Part shown: in pieces, positions 17,272-25,675 of the stretch | How the letters are laid out: every line of letters begins with the position of its first letter | How positions within the stretch are numbered: position 1 is the first letter of the stretch | NCBI GenBank assembly: GCA_003151555.1 | Contig: PLXU01000027.1 | Location: 1 to 26,134, forward strand | Direction: 5' to 3' | DNA length: 26,134 nucleotides | Source of the DNA: Acidimicrobiaceae bacterium | GTDB taxonomy: Bacteria > Actinomycetota > Acidimicrobiia > Acidimicrobiales > RAAP-2 | Notes under the pieces: generated by a model | Told to the model about the DNA's origin: nothing | The model's database searches: none | The model's input: the letters and a program-made list of their open reading frames with translations, nothing else | Program-made: the position numbers and the translations under genes

Positions 17272-19443
17272 ATGAAGTCCCTAGCCCGCTTGTGTGTACG
17301 ACGCCGCTGGATCGTGCTCGGTTCGTGGATTGTCCTGTTCATTGGCATCAACATTGCGTCGTTTTCGATCGGGTCAAACTACTCGAACACGTTCAGTTTC
17401 GCGGGCACCAACTCCGTGCACGCCCTGCACCTTCTCCAGGGTGGATTCAAATCGAAGTCCGGCGACGCGGACCAAATAGTGTTCGACGTCACCAGCGGCA
17501 CGTTGGCCAGCCACGAGAAGGCCATCGACGCCACGCTGGCGAAGATTGGCAAACTACCCGAAGTGGCGATCGTCACGTCGCCGTTCTGCCCGACTTCGTC
17601 GACGTCGTTCTGCGCCGGCTCTACGCAGATGAGCAAGAGCGGAAAGATCGCCTTCGCCACCGTCAACTTCTTCAAGCAGGCCCAGTACCTCAAGAAGTCC
17701 GACGTGCAGGCAGTCGTCACCGAGGCCGAGACGCTGCGTTCATCGGCCCTCCAGGTCAACTTCGGCGGCAACGCCTTCGGGCAACTCACGTCACCCACCG
17801 GCAGTCCCGACGAAGGCATTGGTCTGCTCGCCACCGCCGTGGTCTTGTTCCTCGCGTTCGGTTCCCTCTTCGCGATGCTGTTGCCCCTCGGCGTGGCCCT
17901 CTTCGCGATTGGAATCGCGACCGGCGCCACCACCCTGTTGAGTCACGGCCTCGCAATCGCGAACTTCGCCCCGATTCTCGGCTCCTTGATCGGACTTGGC
18001 GTGGGCATTGACTACGCCCTGTTCATCGTCACTCGAAGTCGACAAAACCTGCGGCAGGGCATGAGCGTCGAGGACGCCATCATCACCGCGGTCGACACGT
18101 CGGGGCGCGCGGTACTCTTCGCCGGCGCGACGGTCTGCGTGGCCCTGCTCGGAATGTTGATACTGGGCTTCTCCTTCCTCGTCGGCCTAGGCGTGGCCGC
18201 CGCGCTGACCGTGTTCATCACGATGATGGCCTCATTGACGCTGCTGCCCTCATTGCTGGCGTTCCAAAAAATGCGGGTGCTCAGCCGCCGGGAACGACGC
18301 AAGTTGGCGGCGAGCGGACCAGAAGCGGCGCTCGTGCAAGGTGGCTGGCGGCGTTGGGCCGACTTCGTGGGAAAGCGTCCGCGCACGCTGTCGGCGCTGG
18401 CCCTCCTGACGATCGCCATCTTTTCAATTCCGCTCTTCTCATTGCACCTGGGCCTCTCCGACCAGGGTTCGGATCCGGCGACCTCGACCACGCGACTGGC
18501 CTACGACCAGATTGCCCAGGGCTTCGGGCCCGGCTTCAACGGACCGTTGTTGGTGGTTGGCTCAATCCACAACGTCTCCGACAAGGTAGCCATGCGGAAG
18601 CTAGACAACGTGCTCCAGGGAAAGCCGGGCATCGCAAAAGTCAGCCCCGTTGTACTCAGTCCGACCGGTACGGTCGCCTTGATCACCGTGGTCGCCACGA
18701 CGAGCCCGCAGGACCTCAAAACGTCACAACTCATCACGGCGCTGCGCGACACGTACGTTCCCGAGGTCACCGCCGAGACGCACACCCAAGTCTTCGTGGG
18801 TGGCCAAACGGCGCTCTCGAACGACTTCTCCAATGTGCTCGACAGCAAGATCCCGCTCTTCATCTCGGTGATTGTCATCCTCGGTTGCCTCCTGCTCATG
18901 GTGGCCTTTAGGAGCGTCTTGATCCCGCTGACCGCAGCGATCATGAATCTGTTGGCGGTCGCGGCTTCGTTTGGTCTCGTCGTAGCGGTCTTTCAGTGGG
19001 GCTGGGGTAGTTCGCTCATCGGATCGGGCTCGGGACCGATCGAGTCCTTCTTGCCCATCATCATGATCGCCATCCTCTTCGGCCTCTCCATGGACTATCA
19101 GGTGTTCTTGGTGTCGCGAATGCACGAGGAGTGGGTGAACACCGGCGACAACGAGGGCGCCGTCATTCACGGACAGGCCAATACCGGTCGCGTGATCTCG
19201 GCCGCCGCCCTCGTCATGATCTGCGTGTTCCTGGCCTTCGCCGTGGGCGGCGAGCGCATCATCGCGGAGTTCGGCATCGGACTTGGGGGCGCGGTACTGA
19301 TGGATGCCTTCATCCTTCGAACCGTGCTGGTGCCCTCGCTCATGCACTTCTTCGGCAAAGCCAATTGGTGGATGCCCAAGTGGCTCGACCGGGCCGTTCC
19401 TCACCTCGCCGTGGAAGCGAACGAAGAGTCCGCCGCCATTTAG
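17272..19443 (+). CDS. MMPL/RND-family membrane transporter
   Basis: A 723-residue transporter of the MMPL type. It has two repeats, each a hydrophobic helix, a large extracytoplasmic loop and a bundle of about five helices, giving around 11-12 helices in all. The proton-relay helices carry GLGVGIDYALFIVTRSR in the first half and FGLSMDYQVFLVSRMHEE in the second, both with the conserved Asp-Tyr pair. Family members export lipids or hydrophobic compounds in exchange for protons; substrate is unknown here. Start ATG 17272 follows AGGAGA by about nine bases; a longer frame from 17173 would cross the divergent NUDIX start. It converges on the MarR gene with a 13-base gap. Confidence 0.93.
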   Translation: MKSLARLCVRRRWIVLGSWIVLFIGINIASFSIGSNYSNTFSFAGTNSVHALHLLQGGFKSKSGDADQIVFDVTSGTLASHEKAIDATLAKIGKLPEVAIVTSPFCPTSSTSFCAGSTQMSKSGKIAFATVNFFKQAQYLKKSDVQAVVTEAETLRSSALQVNFGGNAFGQLTSPTGSPDEGIGLLATAVVLFLAFGSLFAMLLPLGVALFAIGIATGATTLLSHGLAIANFAPILGSLIGLGVGIDYALFIVTRSRQNLRQGMSVEDAIITAVDTSGRAVLFAGATVCVALLGMLILGFSFLVGLGVAAALTVFITMMASLTLLPSLLAFQKMRVLSRRERRKLAASGPEAALVQGGWRRWADFVGKRPRTLSALALLTIAIFSIPLFSLHLGLSDQGSDPATSTTRLAYDQIAQGFGPGFNGPLLVVGSIHNVSDKVAMRKLDNVLQGKPGIAKVSPVVLSPTGTVALITVVATTSPQDLKTSQLITALRDTYVPEVTAETHTQVFVGGQTALSNDFSNVLDSKIPLFISVIVILGCLLLMVAFRSVLIPLTAAIMNLLAVAASFGLVVAVFQWGWGSSLIGSGSGPIESFLPIIMIAILFGLSMDYQVFLVSRMHEEWVNTGDNEGAVIHGQANTGRVISAAALVMICVFLAFAVGGERIIAEFGIGLGGAVLMDAFILRTVLVPSLMHFFGKANWWMPKWLDRAVPHLAVEANEESAAI

Positions 19444-19456
19444 TATCCCGGCGGTC

Positions 19457-19954
19457 TTAACGTTCGCTGTAATTCAAGAGATCGCTGAGTCGCTCCAGCA
19501 CCGAGATGGTCGCAGCGACCACGTCGTGTTCGGCGACGTTGAGTTCGCCCAACGCGCTGCGCAGCGCTTCGGTGCTTCTGGCGCGCAGTTCGCCGAGCAG
19601 GGCACCGCCCTCGCTGCTCAACTCCAAATTGCTGGCGCGACCGTCTTCGGGGTCAGGAATCCGCGTGATCAGTTTTCGTTCTTCGAGACGGTCAACGACC
19701 CGGCACATCGTGGCGGCCGACGTGCCCTCCACCTCGGCGAGCGTTCCCAGGCGCAGCGGACCCAGCTGCTCGATCCGCGCAAGCGCCGACGTCTGCGAAG
19801 GGGTGACGTCGTCGATCGCCGAACGTGAACGAGCACGCAACTGGCGAGAGATGCGCGTGAGGGCCACCAGGAGTCCGGCCGCCTCTCCGACGGCGTCGCC
19901 CTTGGCGGTCGGCGATTTCAACGGATCCGAAGTAAGTGCGCGGGAACCCTTCAT
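19457..19954 (-). CDS. MarR-family transcriptional regulator
   Basis: A 165-residue MarR protein. A central winged helix-turn-helix (about 45-115) contains TPSQTSALARIEQLGPLRLGTLAE and the recognition segment TSAATMCRVVDRLEERKLI, then the wing RIPDPEDGRASNLELSSEG. Flanking helices form the usual dimer. It is transcribed divergently from the DHA2 efflux gene across an inverted repeat, the classic layout for an autorepressor that also controls an exporter and responds to a small ligand. TATACT lies seven bases before its ATG with no Shine-Dalgarno sequence, which fits a leaderless message. The MMPL gene converges on it and is a possible second target only by proximity. Confidence 0.92.
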   Translation of the reverse strand: MKGSRALTSDPLKSPTAKGDAVGEAAGLLVALTRISRQLRARSRSAIDDVTPSQTSALARIEQLGPLRLGTLAEVEGTSAATMCRVVDRLEERKLITRIPDPEDGRASNLELSSEGGALLGELRARSTEALRSALGELNVAEHDVVAATISVLERLSDLLNYSER

Positions 19955-19961
19955 AATGCCT

Positions 19962-19967
19962 AGTATA
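19962..19967 (-). promoter_or_regulatory. Probable -10 element of the MarR gene, leaderless spacing
   Basis: On the minus strand this reads TATACT and is followed by seven bases and then the ATG at 19954. This spacing would put the transcript start at or next to the start codon. It directly abuts the inverted repeat, so a bound repressor would block it. Confidence 0.45.
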
Positions 19968-19991
19968 TAGTTAGTTGTCAGTAACTAACTA
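19968..19991. promoter_or_regulatory. Perfect inverted repeat, probable MarR operator
   Basis: TAGTTAGTT, a six-base spacer GTCAGT, and AACTAACTA form a perfect nine-base inverted repeat. It sits in the divergent gap between the MarR gene and the DHA2 efflux gene, next to the MarR -10 element. Size, AT content and place match known MarR operators. Binding is inferred. Confidence 0.75.
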
Positions 19992-20045
19992 CTCTGAACC
20001 CGTAATTAAGGTTCGCCGATCCGCTGCACCCCAAGGAGATTGTTG

Positions 20046-21872
20046 ATGTCGACTGAAATCGTGACCCCGACAGTCAGATCCGTGCACTACAAATGGATTG
20101 CCCTGTCGAACACGACCATCGGCATCCTGATGGCGACCATCAACGGTTCGATCCTGTTGATTGCCCTGCCCGACATCTTCCGCGGCATCAAACTCAACCC
20201 ACTCGCGCCGGGCAACACGACGTACTTCTTGTGGATTCTGATGGGCTTCTTGCTCGTGACCTCGGTGCTGGTGGTGAGCCTCGGACGCGTCGGCGACATA
20301 TTCGGTCGCGTCAAGATGTACACCCTGGGCTTCGCCATCTTCACGATCTTCTCGATCCTGTTGTCGGTGACGTGGATGACGGGCACCACCGCCGCTCTGT
20401 GGATCATTATCATGCGCGTGGGCCAGGGCGTGGGCGGCGCGTTCCTCTTCGCCAACTCCAACGCCATCATCACCGACGCCTTCCCCGCCAATGAGCGGGG
20501 CTTCGCCCTGGGCATCAACGGCGTCGCCGCCATCGGAGGGTCCTTCCTAGGCCTCATCCTCGGCGGCGTACTGGCGCCCTTGGAATGGCGCCTCGTCTTT
20601 CTCGTGTCGGTGCCCTTCGGACTGTTCGGCACGGTCTGGGCCCGCCTCAAACTTCGCGACAACGGTCGCCGGCTCCAGGCGAGCATCGACTGGCTGGGTA
20701 ATTTCAGCTTCGCCGTGGGGCTCATTGCCCTGCTCACGGGCATTGTCTACGGGTTGGAACCCTACGGCGGCCACACCATGGGCTGGTCCAGTCCCTTCGT
20801 GCTGGCCTGCCTATTCGGCGGCCTCGCGGTGCTGGTCGGCTTCGTCTTCGTCGAACTGCACGCCACCGACCCGATGTTCCACCTCGACCTGTTCAAGAGC
20901 CGTTCCTTCGCCATGGGCAACCTGGCCGGATTGATGCTGGCGATGGCCCGCGGCGGCCTGCAGTTCATCCTGATCATCTGGTTGCAGGGCATCTGGCTGC
21001 CGCTGCACGGCTACAGCTTCAGCCGCACGCCGCTGTGGGCCGGCATCTACATGGTGCCCCTGACCGTCGGCTTCTTCCTCTCGGGGCCGCTGTCCGGTCG
21101 CCTGGCCGACCGCCACGGTCCGCGGCCCTTCGCGACCATCGGGCTCATCCTGACTGGCCTGAGTCTGATCGGACTCACCCTGCTGCCGATGAACTTCTCC
21201 TACCCGATCTTCGCCTTCCTCATCTTGTTGGTGGGGTTCTCCATGGGCATGTTCGCGGCGCCCAACACCAGTGCCGTCATGAACAGCCTGCCGGAACATC
21301 AGCGCGGCGCGGGCAGCGGCATGCTCAACACCTTCCAGAACTCGGCCGCCGTGCTCTCCATCGGCTTCTTTTTCACCATCATCACCATCGGCCTCGCCTC
21401 ACGGCTGCCACAAGCACTCGTCAAGGGCCTGACCGCCCAGGGGGTATCGCACGCCGCCGCCGCCGCCGCGTCGCACGTACCGCCGATCGGCAGCCTCTTC
21501 TCGGCCTTCCTCGGCATCAATCCCTTGAAGGAAATCGTGAGCGCTTCGGCCCTAAGCGCCCACGGCGTGCACACCAGCGTGCTGCTGAGCCGGGCCTTCT
21601 TTCCGAGTCTCATTTCGGGACCCTTCGGCCACGGCCTGCGACTGGCCTTCGTGTTGGCCGCCGCGGTCTGCTTTATCGGCGCGGTCTTCTCATGGCTGCG
21701 CGGGGCGGGCCAGTCCCAGGTGTTTCACACGATGAGCGACAACATCGAAGAGGGGCTGTCGGCAGCGGGCGAGATCGCCATGTCCGAGGTGGGGGCCGGA
21801 TCCACCGGGGTCTTCCTCGACGACGAAGACGAGTTGACGAACGCGTCGGCGCCAACGGACGCCGCTCGCTAG
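20046..21872 (+). CDS. MFS multidrug transporter, DHA2 (14-helix, EmrB/QacA) family
   Basis: A 608-residue drug/proton antiporter-type protein with about 14 hydrophobic helices. Seen: TINGSILLIALPDIFRG in helix 1 (DHA family motif D1), loop motif A as GRVGDIFGRVK (80-90), GQGVGGAF in helix 4, a motif C region AIGGSFLGLILGG, and a second motif-A-like SGRLADRHGPRP. A loop of roughly 90 residues before the last helix (about 460-545) is longer than usual and contains a His/Ala-rich stretch. The cytoplasmic tail is acidic. Start chosen: ATG 20046 with AAGGAG seven bases upstream, in preference to TTG 20040. Expression is probably controlled by the divergent MarR protein. Substrates are unknown. 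Confidence 0.93.
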   Translation: MSTEIVTPTVRSVHYKWIALSNTTIGILMATINGSILLIALPDIFRGIKLNPLAPGNTTYFLWILMGFLLVTSVLVVSLGRVGDIFGRVKMYTLGFAIFTIFSILLSVTWMTGTTAALWIIIMRVGQGVGGAFLFANSNAIITDAFPANERGFALGINGVAAIGGSFLGLILGGVLAPLEWRLVFLVSVPFGLFGTVWARLKLRDNGRRLQASIDWLGNFSFAVGLIALLTGIVYGLEPYGGHTMGWSSPFVLACLFGGLAVLVGFVFVELHATDPMFHLDLFKSRSFAMGNLAGLMLAMARGGLQFILIIWLQGIWLPLHGYSFSRTPLWAGIYMVPLTVGFFLSGPLSGRLADRHGPRPFATIGLILTGLSLIGLTLLPMNFSYPIFAFLILLVGFSMGMFAAPNTSAVMNSLPEHQRGAGSGMLNTFQNSAAVLSIGFFFTIITIGLASRLPQALVKGLTAQGVSHAAAAAASHVPPIGSLFSAFLGINPLKEIVSASALSAHGVHTSVLLSRAFFPSLISGPFGHGLRLAFVLAAAVCFIGAVFSWLRGAGQSQVFHTMSDNIEEGLSAAGEIAMSEVGAGSTGVFLDDEDELTNASAPTDAAR

Positions 21873-21903
21873 TGCGAGCAGCACATCGTTCGAGCCCATA
21901 AAG

Positions 21904-21933
21904 TTGACAACTTCCATCAGACTTCTCTAATAT
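21904..21933 (+). promoter_or_regulatory. Strong consensus sigma-70-type promoter for metY-metX
   Basis: TTGACA (21904-21909), an 18-base spacer and TAATAT (21928-21933). Transcription would begin near 21940, giving a leader of about 55 bases before the metY GTG. It is the closest match to consensus in the window. Confidence 0.65.
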
Positions 21934-21940
21934 CTCCGTG

Positions 21941-21955
21941 CACGGGCTATCCGTG
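21941..21955 (+). promoter_or_regulatory. Leader hairpin upstream of metY
   Basis: CACGG and CCGTG flank the loop GCTAT at what would be the very 5' end of the metY transcript. A wider pairing of CGTGC (21937-21941) with GCACG further on is also possible. It may stabilise the transcript or be part of a small regulatory leader. I do not recognise a known SAM or SAH riboswitch core. Confidence 0.3.
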
Positions 21956-21994
21956 GCGGCCAGTGGTGGCGCACGAGCGATGAAGGAGACAGCG

Positions 21995-23290
21995 GTGACT
22001 GATTGGGGATTTGAAACACGTCAGATACACGCCGGGGCGGCGCCGGATCCAGCCACCGGGGCTCGGGCCACGCCGATCTACCAGACAACCAGCTACGTGT
22101 TCCGCGACACCGCCCACGCGGCGGCCCTCTTCGGCCTGGCCGAGCTGGGCAACATCTACACGCGCATCATGAATCCGACGCAGGCCGTCTTCGAGGAGCG
22201 AATTGCCTCGCTGGAGGGCGGGGTGGCCGCCCTGGCGGTCGCCTCCGGACAGGCCGCCGAGACGATTACCCTGCTCAACCTGGCCGAAAACGGTGGTCAC
22301 ATCGTGTCCTCGGCGGCACTCTACGGCGGCACCTACAACCTGTTCCACTACACGCTGCCCAAGCTGGGCATCGAAACGACCTTCATCGACGATCCTGATG
22401 ACCTGGCCGAGTGGGCGGCGGCCATACGGCCCAACACCAAGGCCTTCTACGCCGAGACACTCGGCAACCCCAAGGGCGACGTGCTGGACTTCGAGGGCGT
22501 CGCCAAGGTCGCGCACGACCACCGGATCCCCCTGGTGATCGACAACACGCTGGCCTCGCCCTACCTCTGCCAGCCCCTGGCCCACGGCGCGGACATCGTG
22601 GTGCATTCGGCCACCAAGTTCATCGGCGGACACGGCACGTCGATCGGCGGCGTGATCGTCGACGGCGGCCACTTCGACTACGAGAACAGCGGACGCTTCC
22701 CCGGCTTCACCGAGCCCGACCCCAGCTATCACGGCCTGGTGTTTGGCCAGTTGCCCGATTTCCTCTTCCCGGCCCGCTTCGTCCTAAAGGCCCGCCTGCA
22801 ATACCTGCGCGACACCGGTGCGGCCATCGCGCCGCTCAACTCGTTCCTCTTCATCCAGGGCGTCGAGACCCTGAGCCTGCGCATGGAGCGTCACGTGGCC
22901 AACGCCGTCGCGGTGGCCAACTGGCTCGAGACCCGCAGCGAGGTGAGCTGGGTGAAGTACCCCGGACTCGAATCCAGCCCCTGGCACGAACGCCAACTGC
23001 GCTACCTGCCCAAGGGCGCCGGCTCCATCATCGCCTTCGGCATCGAGGGCGGCATCGAGGCCGGCCAGCGCTTCATTGAGGGCCTGGAACTGTTCAGCCA
23101 CCTGGCCAACGTGGGCGACGTGCGCAGCCTGGCCATCCACCCGGCCTCGACCACGCACTCGCAGCTCACCGAAGATGAGCAGGTCTCCACCGGTGTCATT
23201 CCCGAGCTCGTTCGTCTCTCGGTCGGCATCGAGTCGATCGAGGACATCTTGGCCGACCTCGAAGCGGGCTTCGCGGCAGCCAAGGGGTGA
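21995..23290 (+). CDS. metY: O-acetylhomoserine sulfhydrylase (PLP-dependent)
   Basis: Cys/Met-metabolism PLP enzyme of 431 residues, which converts O-acetylhomoserine and sulfide to homocysteine. The N-terminus WGFETRQIHAGAAPDP and PIYQTTSYVF are typical of MetY, and the PLP lysine is Lys208 in HSATKFIGGHGT. The length and the long insert after SIGGVIVDGG (FDYENSGRFPGFTEPD) separate it from MetB/MetC-type enzymes, which are nearer 390 residues. Start chosen: GTG 21995 with AAGGAG six bases upstream; ATG 21980 and GTG 21938 are in frame but poorer. Its stop overlaps the metX GTG, and metX makes its substrate. Confidence 0.95.
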   Translation: MTDWGFETRQIHAGAAPDPATGARATPIYQTTSYVFRDTAHAAALFGLAELGNIYTRIMNPTQAVFEERIASLEGGVAALAVASGQAAETITLLNLAENGGHIVSSAALYGGTYNLFHYTLPKLGIETTFIDDPDDLAEWAAAIRPNTKAFYAETLGNPKGDVLDFEGVAKVAHDHRIPLVIDNTLASPYLCQPLAHGADIVVHSATKFIGGHGTSIGGVIVDGGHFDYENSGRFPGFTEPDPSYHGLVFGQLPDFLFPARFVLKARLQYLRDTGAAIAPLNSFLFIQGVETLSLRMERHVANAVAVANWLETRSEVSWVKYPGLESSPWHERQLRYLPKGAGSIIAFGIEGGIEAGQRFIEGLELFSHLANVGDVRSLAIHPASTTHSQLTEDEQVSTGVIPELVRLSVGIESIEDILADLEAGFAAAKG

Positions 23291-24414
23291 CACCTGCGTC
23301 CTCCAATTATTGGAGCCCGGGCGACGACCCCGGGCGAAGGCAGTTCGTCACCCTGAAGCACCATGGGGGCGCCTTCAACCTAGAGGGCGGCGGCACGCTC
23401 GATTCGGTGACGGTGGCCTACGAGACGTGGGGCACGCTCAATACCTCTCGCTCCAACGCCGTGTTGGTGCTGCACGCCCTCACCGCGGACTCACACGCCG
23501 CCGGGCCCGCTGGTCCGGGTCACGGCGCGAGCGGCTGGTGGCAGGGGGTTATCGGTCCGGGACTGGCCATCGACACCGACGAGTACTTCGTGGTCTGCCC
23601 CAACGTGCTGGGGGCCTGTCAAGGCACGACGGGCCCTTCATCGCTCGCGAACGACGGCCAGCCCTTCGGATCGCGCTTCCCCGTCATCACCATCCGCGAC
23701 CAGGTCTGCGTCGAAATGGCGCTCAGCGATCACCTGGGGATTGGGGCCTGGGCCTGCGTGGTCGGCGGATCCATGGGCGGCATGCGCGCCCTCGAGTGGG
23801 CCGTGGCCTATCCCGAGCGGATCAACCGCGCCGTGGTGCTGGCCGTCGGCGCGGCATCAACCGCCGACGAAATAGCGCTTTGTTCGCTCCAGGTGCGCGC
23901 CATTCGCGTGGATCCCAACTTCAACGGTGGCGACTACTACGCCCAGTCCCGCGGACCCGACGAAGGCCTGACCATCGCTCGCGGACTCGGTCAGTTCAGT
24001 TACCGCACGGGCAACGAATTCGACACACGCTTCGGTCGCGACCTCCAAGTACACGACGACGTCGTGGGCGCGGGCGACTACGCCATCGAGTCCTACCTCA
24101 AGTATCAAGGCGACAAACTAGTCGCACGCTTCGACCCCAACAGCTACATCGTCCTGAGCGAAGCGATGAATCACCACGACGTCGGTCGCGGCCGCGGCGG
24201 GGTCGCGGCGGCCCTGAAGGGCGTGTCGGTGCCGGTGACGGTGGCCGGACTTCTCTCGGACCGTCTCTATCCGATCGAGCTGCAGGAGCAATTGGTCGAA
24301 CTACTACCCAACGCTGCGCCGCTGGAGATCATTTCGTCGCACTTCGGCCACGACGGGTTCTTGCTCGAGGTGGCGCAGGTGGGCAAGGTGATCGAGCTGG
24401 CCCTGCGCCGCTAG
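23287..24414 (+). CDS. metX: Homoserine O-acetyltransferase
   Basis: Alpha/beta-hydrolase-fold acyltransferase of 375 residues that acetylates homoserine with acetyl-CoA for the MetY reaction. The nucleophile is Ser162 in GGSMGGM; the other triad members are Asp325 (LLSDRLYP) and His355 (HFGHDGF). Other typical segments are VAYETWGTLN, LHALTADSHAAG, CPNVLGACQGTTGP, ITIRDQV and GNEFDTRFGR. Start GTG 23287 overlaps the metY stop as GTGA. Acetyl rather than succinyl specificity is inferred from the metY partner and sequence type. Confidence 0.95.
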   Translation: MTPASSNYWSPGDDPGRRQFVTLKHHGGAFNLEGGGTLDSVTVAYETWGTLNTSRSNAVLVLHALTADSHAAGPAGPGHGASGWWQGVIGPGLAIDTDEYFVVCPNVLGACQGTTGPSSLANDGQPFGSRFPVITIRDQVCVEMALSDHLGIGAWACVVGGSMGGMRALEWAVAYPERINRAVVLAVGAASTADEIALCSLQVRAIRVDPNFNGGDYYAQSRGPDEGLTIARGLGQFSYRTGNEFDTRFGRDLQVHDDVVGAGDYAIESYLKYQGDKLVARFDPNSYIVLSEAMNHHDVGRGRGGVAAALKGVSVPVTVAGLLSDRLYPIELQEQLVELLPNAAPLEIISSHFGHDGFLLEVAQVGKVIELALRR

Positions 24415-24487
24415 GCGCCCGCCAACTAATCTTCGGGCCCGTTGCCACCGGCGACGCCACGAACGGATTCTTTAGGCGAAAACGTAT

Positions 24488-25585
24488 ATGAAAGAATGGG
24501 GTATGGCCCCCTCGCACGCAACCATCGTTGTCTGCGACGGCGATGAGACCGGACAGGAGCTACTGCTCGAAGCGCTGCGGGCAATGACCCCTGAACTCTT
24601 GGGGGTGCCACTGGAACTCGTCCACTTCGACCTGTCACTCGAACGCCGTCGCGACACCAATAATCGAATTGTCCACGACGCCGCGGACGCCATGGTCGAA
24701 ACCGGCCTGGGCCTAAAAGCCGCGACCGTCACGCCGCCCGGGATTGGCGGGGTCGGTTCGCCGAACCGCATCCTGCGCGAAGGCATCGACGGTTCGGTCA
24801 TTGTGCGCACTGGTCGACCGATACCGGGAGTGGCACCGAGTTTCGCCGCCGGTCCGCCGATCATCGTGGTGCGCATGGCGGTCGGCGACGCGTACGGCGC
24901 CGACGAGGGACGCAGTGGACCGTCCGGTCAGATGAACGAAGTGGCCTGGCGCACCACGCGCATCACCCGCTCCAGTTGCCGCTTCGTCGCCGAATACGCC
25001 TTCCAGGCGGCCGAGCGAGAGAACGGGCTCGTCTATGGCGGACCGAAGTGGACGGTCTCGCCCGTCTACGAAGGCATGCTCAAAGAGGAGATGGACGAGG
25101 CCGCGAAGCGTCACCCCGCGGTCAATTACCGCCCCACCCTCATCGACGCCTCCTACGCCGGGCTGCTGATCGACGTGCACGACCAGCCGCTCGTCATCCC
25201 CGCGCTCAATCGTGACGGCGACATCCTGAGCGACCTCGTGCTGGCCATGTTCGGCTCGCTGGCCGGCGCCGAGTCGGTGCTGCTCTCACTGGACAAGGAC
25301 CTGCACCCGCGCGTCGCGATGGCCGAAGCGCCCCACGGCACGGCCCCTTCGCTGCAGGGACAGAACGTCGCCAACCCCATGGCCATGCTCTTGGCCGGCG
25401 CCGCCGTACTCGACCAGGCCGCAGTCCACCTCGGCGATGCCAGCTACCAGTTGGCCGGTGCCCGGCTGCGTGCGGCGACCCTCGAGGGCGCGGCGCAGGG
25501 AATTCGGACCTTTGACCTCGCGGGCAACGCGTCGACCAGCGACGTCGTCGACGACGTCATCGCTCGTCTCCAGCTCACTGCCTGA
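24488..25585 (+). CDS. Divergent isocitrate/isopropylmalate-dehydrogenase-family protein
   Basis: A 365-residue beta-decarboxylating dehydrogenase fold. Family marks: VVCDGDETGQE (first strand and loop, like GDGIGPE/GDEMT), a substrate-loop-like SPNRILREG, an Arg in IVRTGRP, Tyr in GDAYGADEG, and a putative catalytic Lys in GGPKWTVS. NRDGDILSDLVL holds the metal-binding Asp pair, and EAPHGTAPSLQGQNVANPMAM is the nucleotide-binding region. The DGDxxSD and APHGTAP blocks look part-way between NADP-isocitrate and isopropylmalate enzymes, and the protein is shorter than NADP-isocitrate dehydrogenase (about 405 residues). Substrate cannot be assigned. Start ATG 24488; an in-frame ATG at 24503 is equally possible, neither with a strong ribosome-binding site. 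It follows metX by 73 bases. Confidence 0.82.
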   Translation: MKEWGMAPSHATIVVCDGDETGQELLLEALRAMTPELLGVPLELVHFDLSLERRRDTNNRIVHDAADAMVETGLGLKAATVTPPGIGGVGSPNRILREGIDGSVIVRTGRPIPGVAPSFAAGPPIIVVRMAVGDAYGADEGRSGPSGQMNEVAWRTTRITRSSCRFVAEYAFQAAERENGLVYGGPKWTVSPVYEGMLKEEMDEAAKRHPAVNYRPTLIDASYAGLLIDVHDQPLVIPALNRDGDILSDLVLAMFGSLAGAESVLLSLDKDLHPRVAMAEAPHGTAPSLQGQNVANPMAMLLAGAAVLDQAAVHLGDASYQLAGARLRAATLEGAAQGIRTFDLAGNASTSDVVDDVIARLQLTA

Positions 25586-25627
25586 TTGAACGCACTATCG
25601 TCGCGGCATCGTCGACGTGCACAATGA

Positions 25628-25657
25628 AAGAAGCCGGGCCCTTCGGCCCGGCTTCTT
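25628..25657. terminator. Bidirectional intrinsic terminator
   Basis: A 13-base-pair perfect stem (AAGAAGCCGGGCC with GGCCCGGCTTCTT) closes a four-base loop CTTC. T-containing sequence follows on the plus side and TTTC on the minus side. It lies between two convergent genes and can end both transcripts. Confidence 0.85.
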
Positions 25658-25675
25658 GTCGTCTTTAGACGAGCG

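Noticed and set aside
21448..21472. GCC repeat in the DHA2 gene as a possible contingency locus
   Set aside because: It is a short in-frame Ala run, common in GC-rich genes; a three-base unit would not shift the frame.
21035..21901. 288-codon plus-strand ORF overlapping the DHA2 transporter
   Set aside because: Arg/His-rich alternative frame of the transporter gene; no ribosome-binding site or domain.
23076..24491. 471-codon plus-strand ORF across the metY/metX junction
   Set aside because: It is an out-of-frame reading of metX, very Arg-rich and without domain signals.
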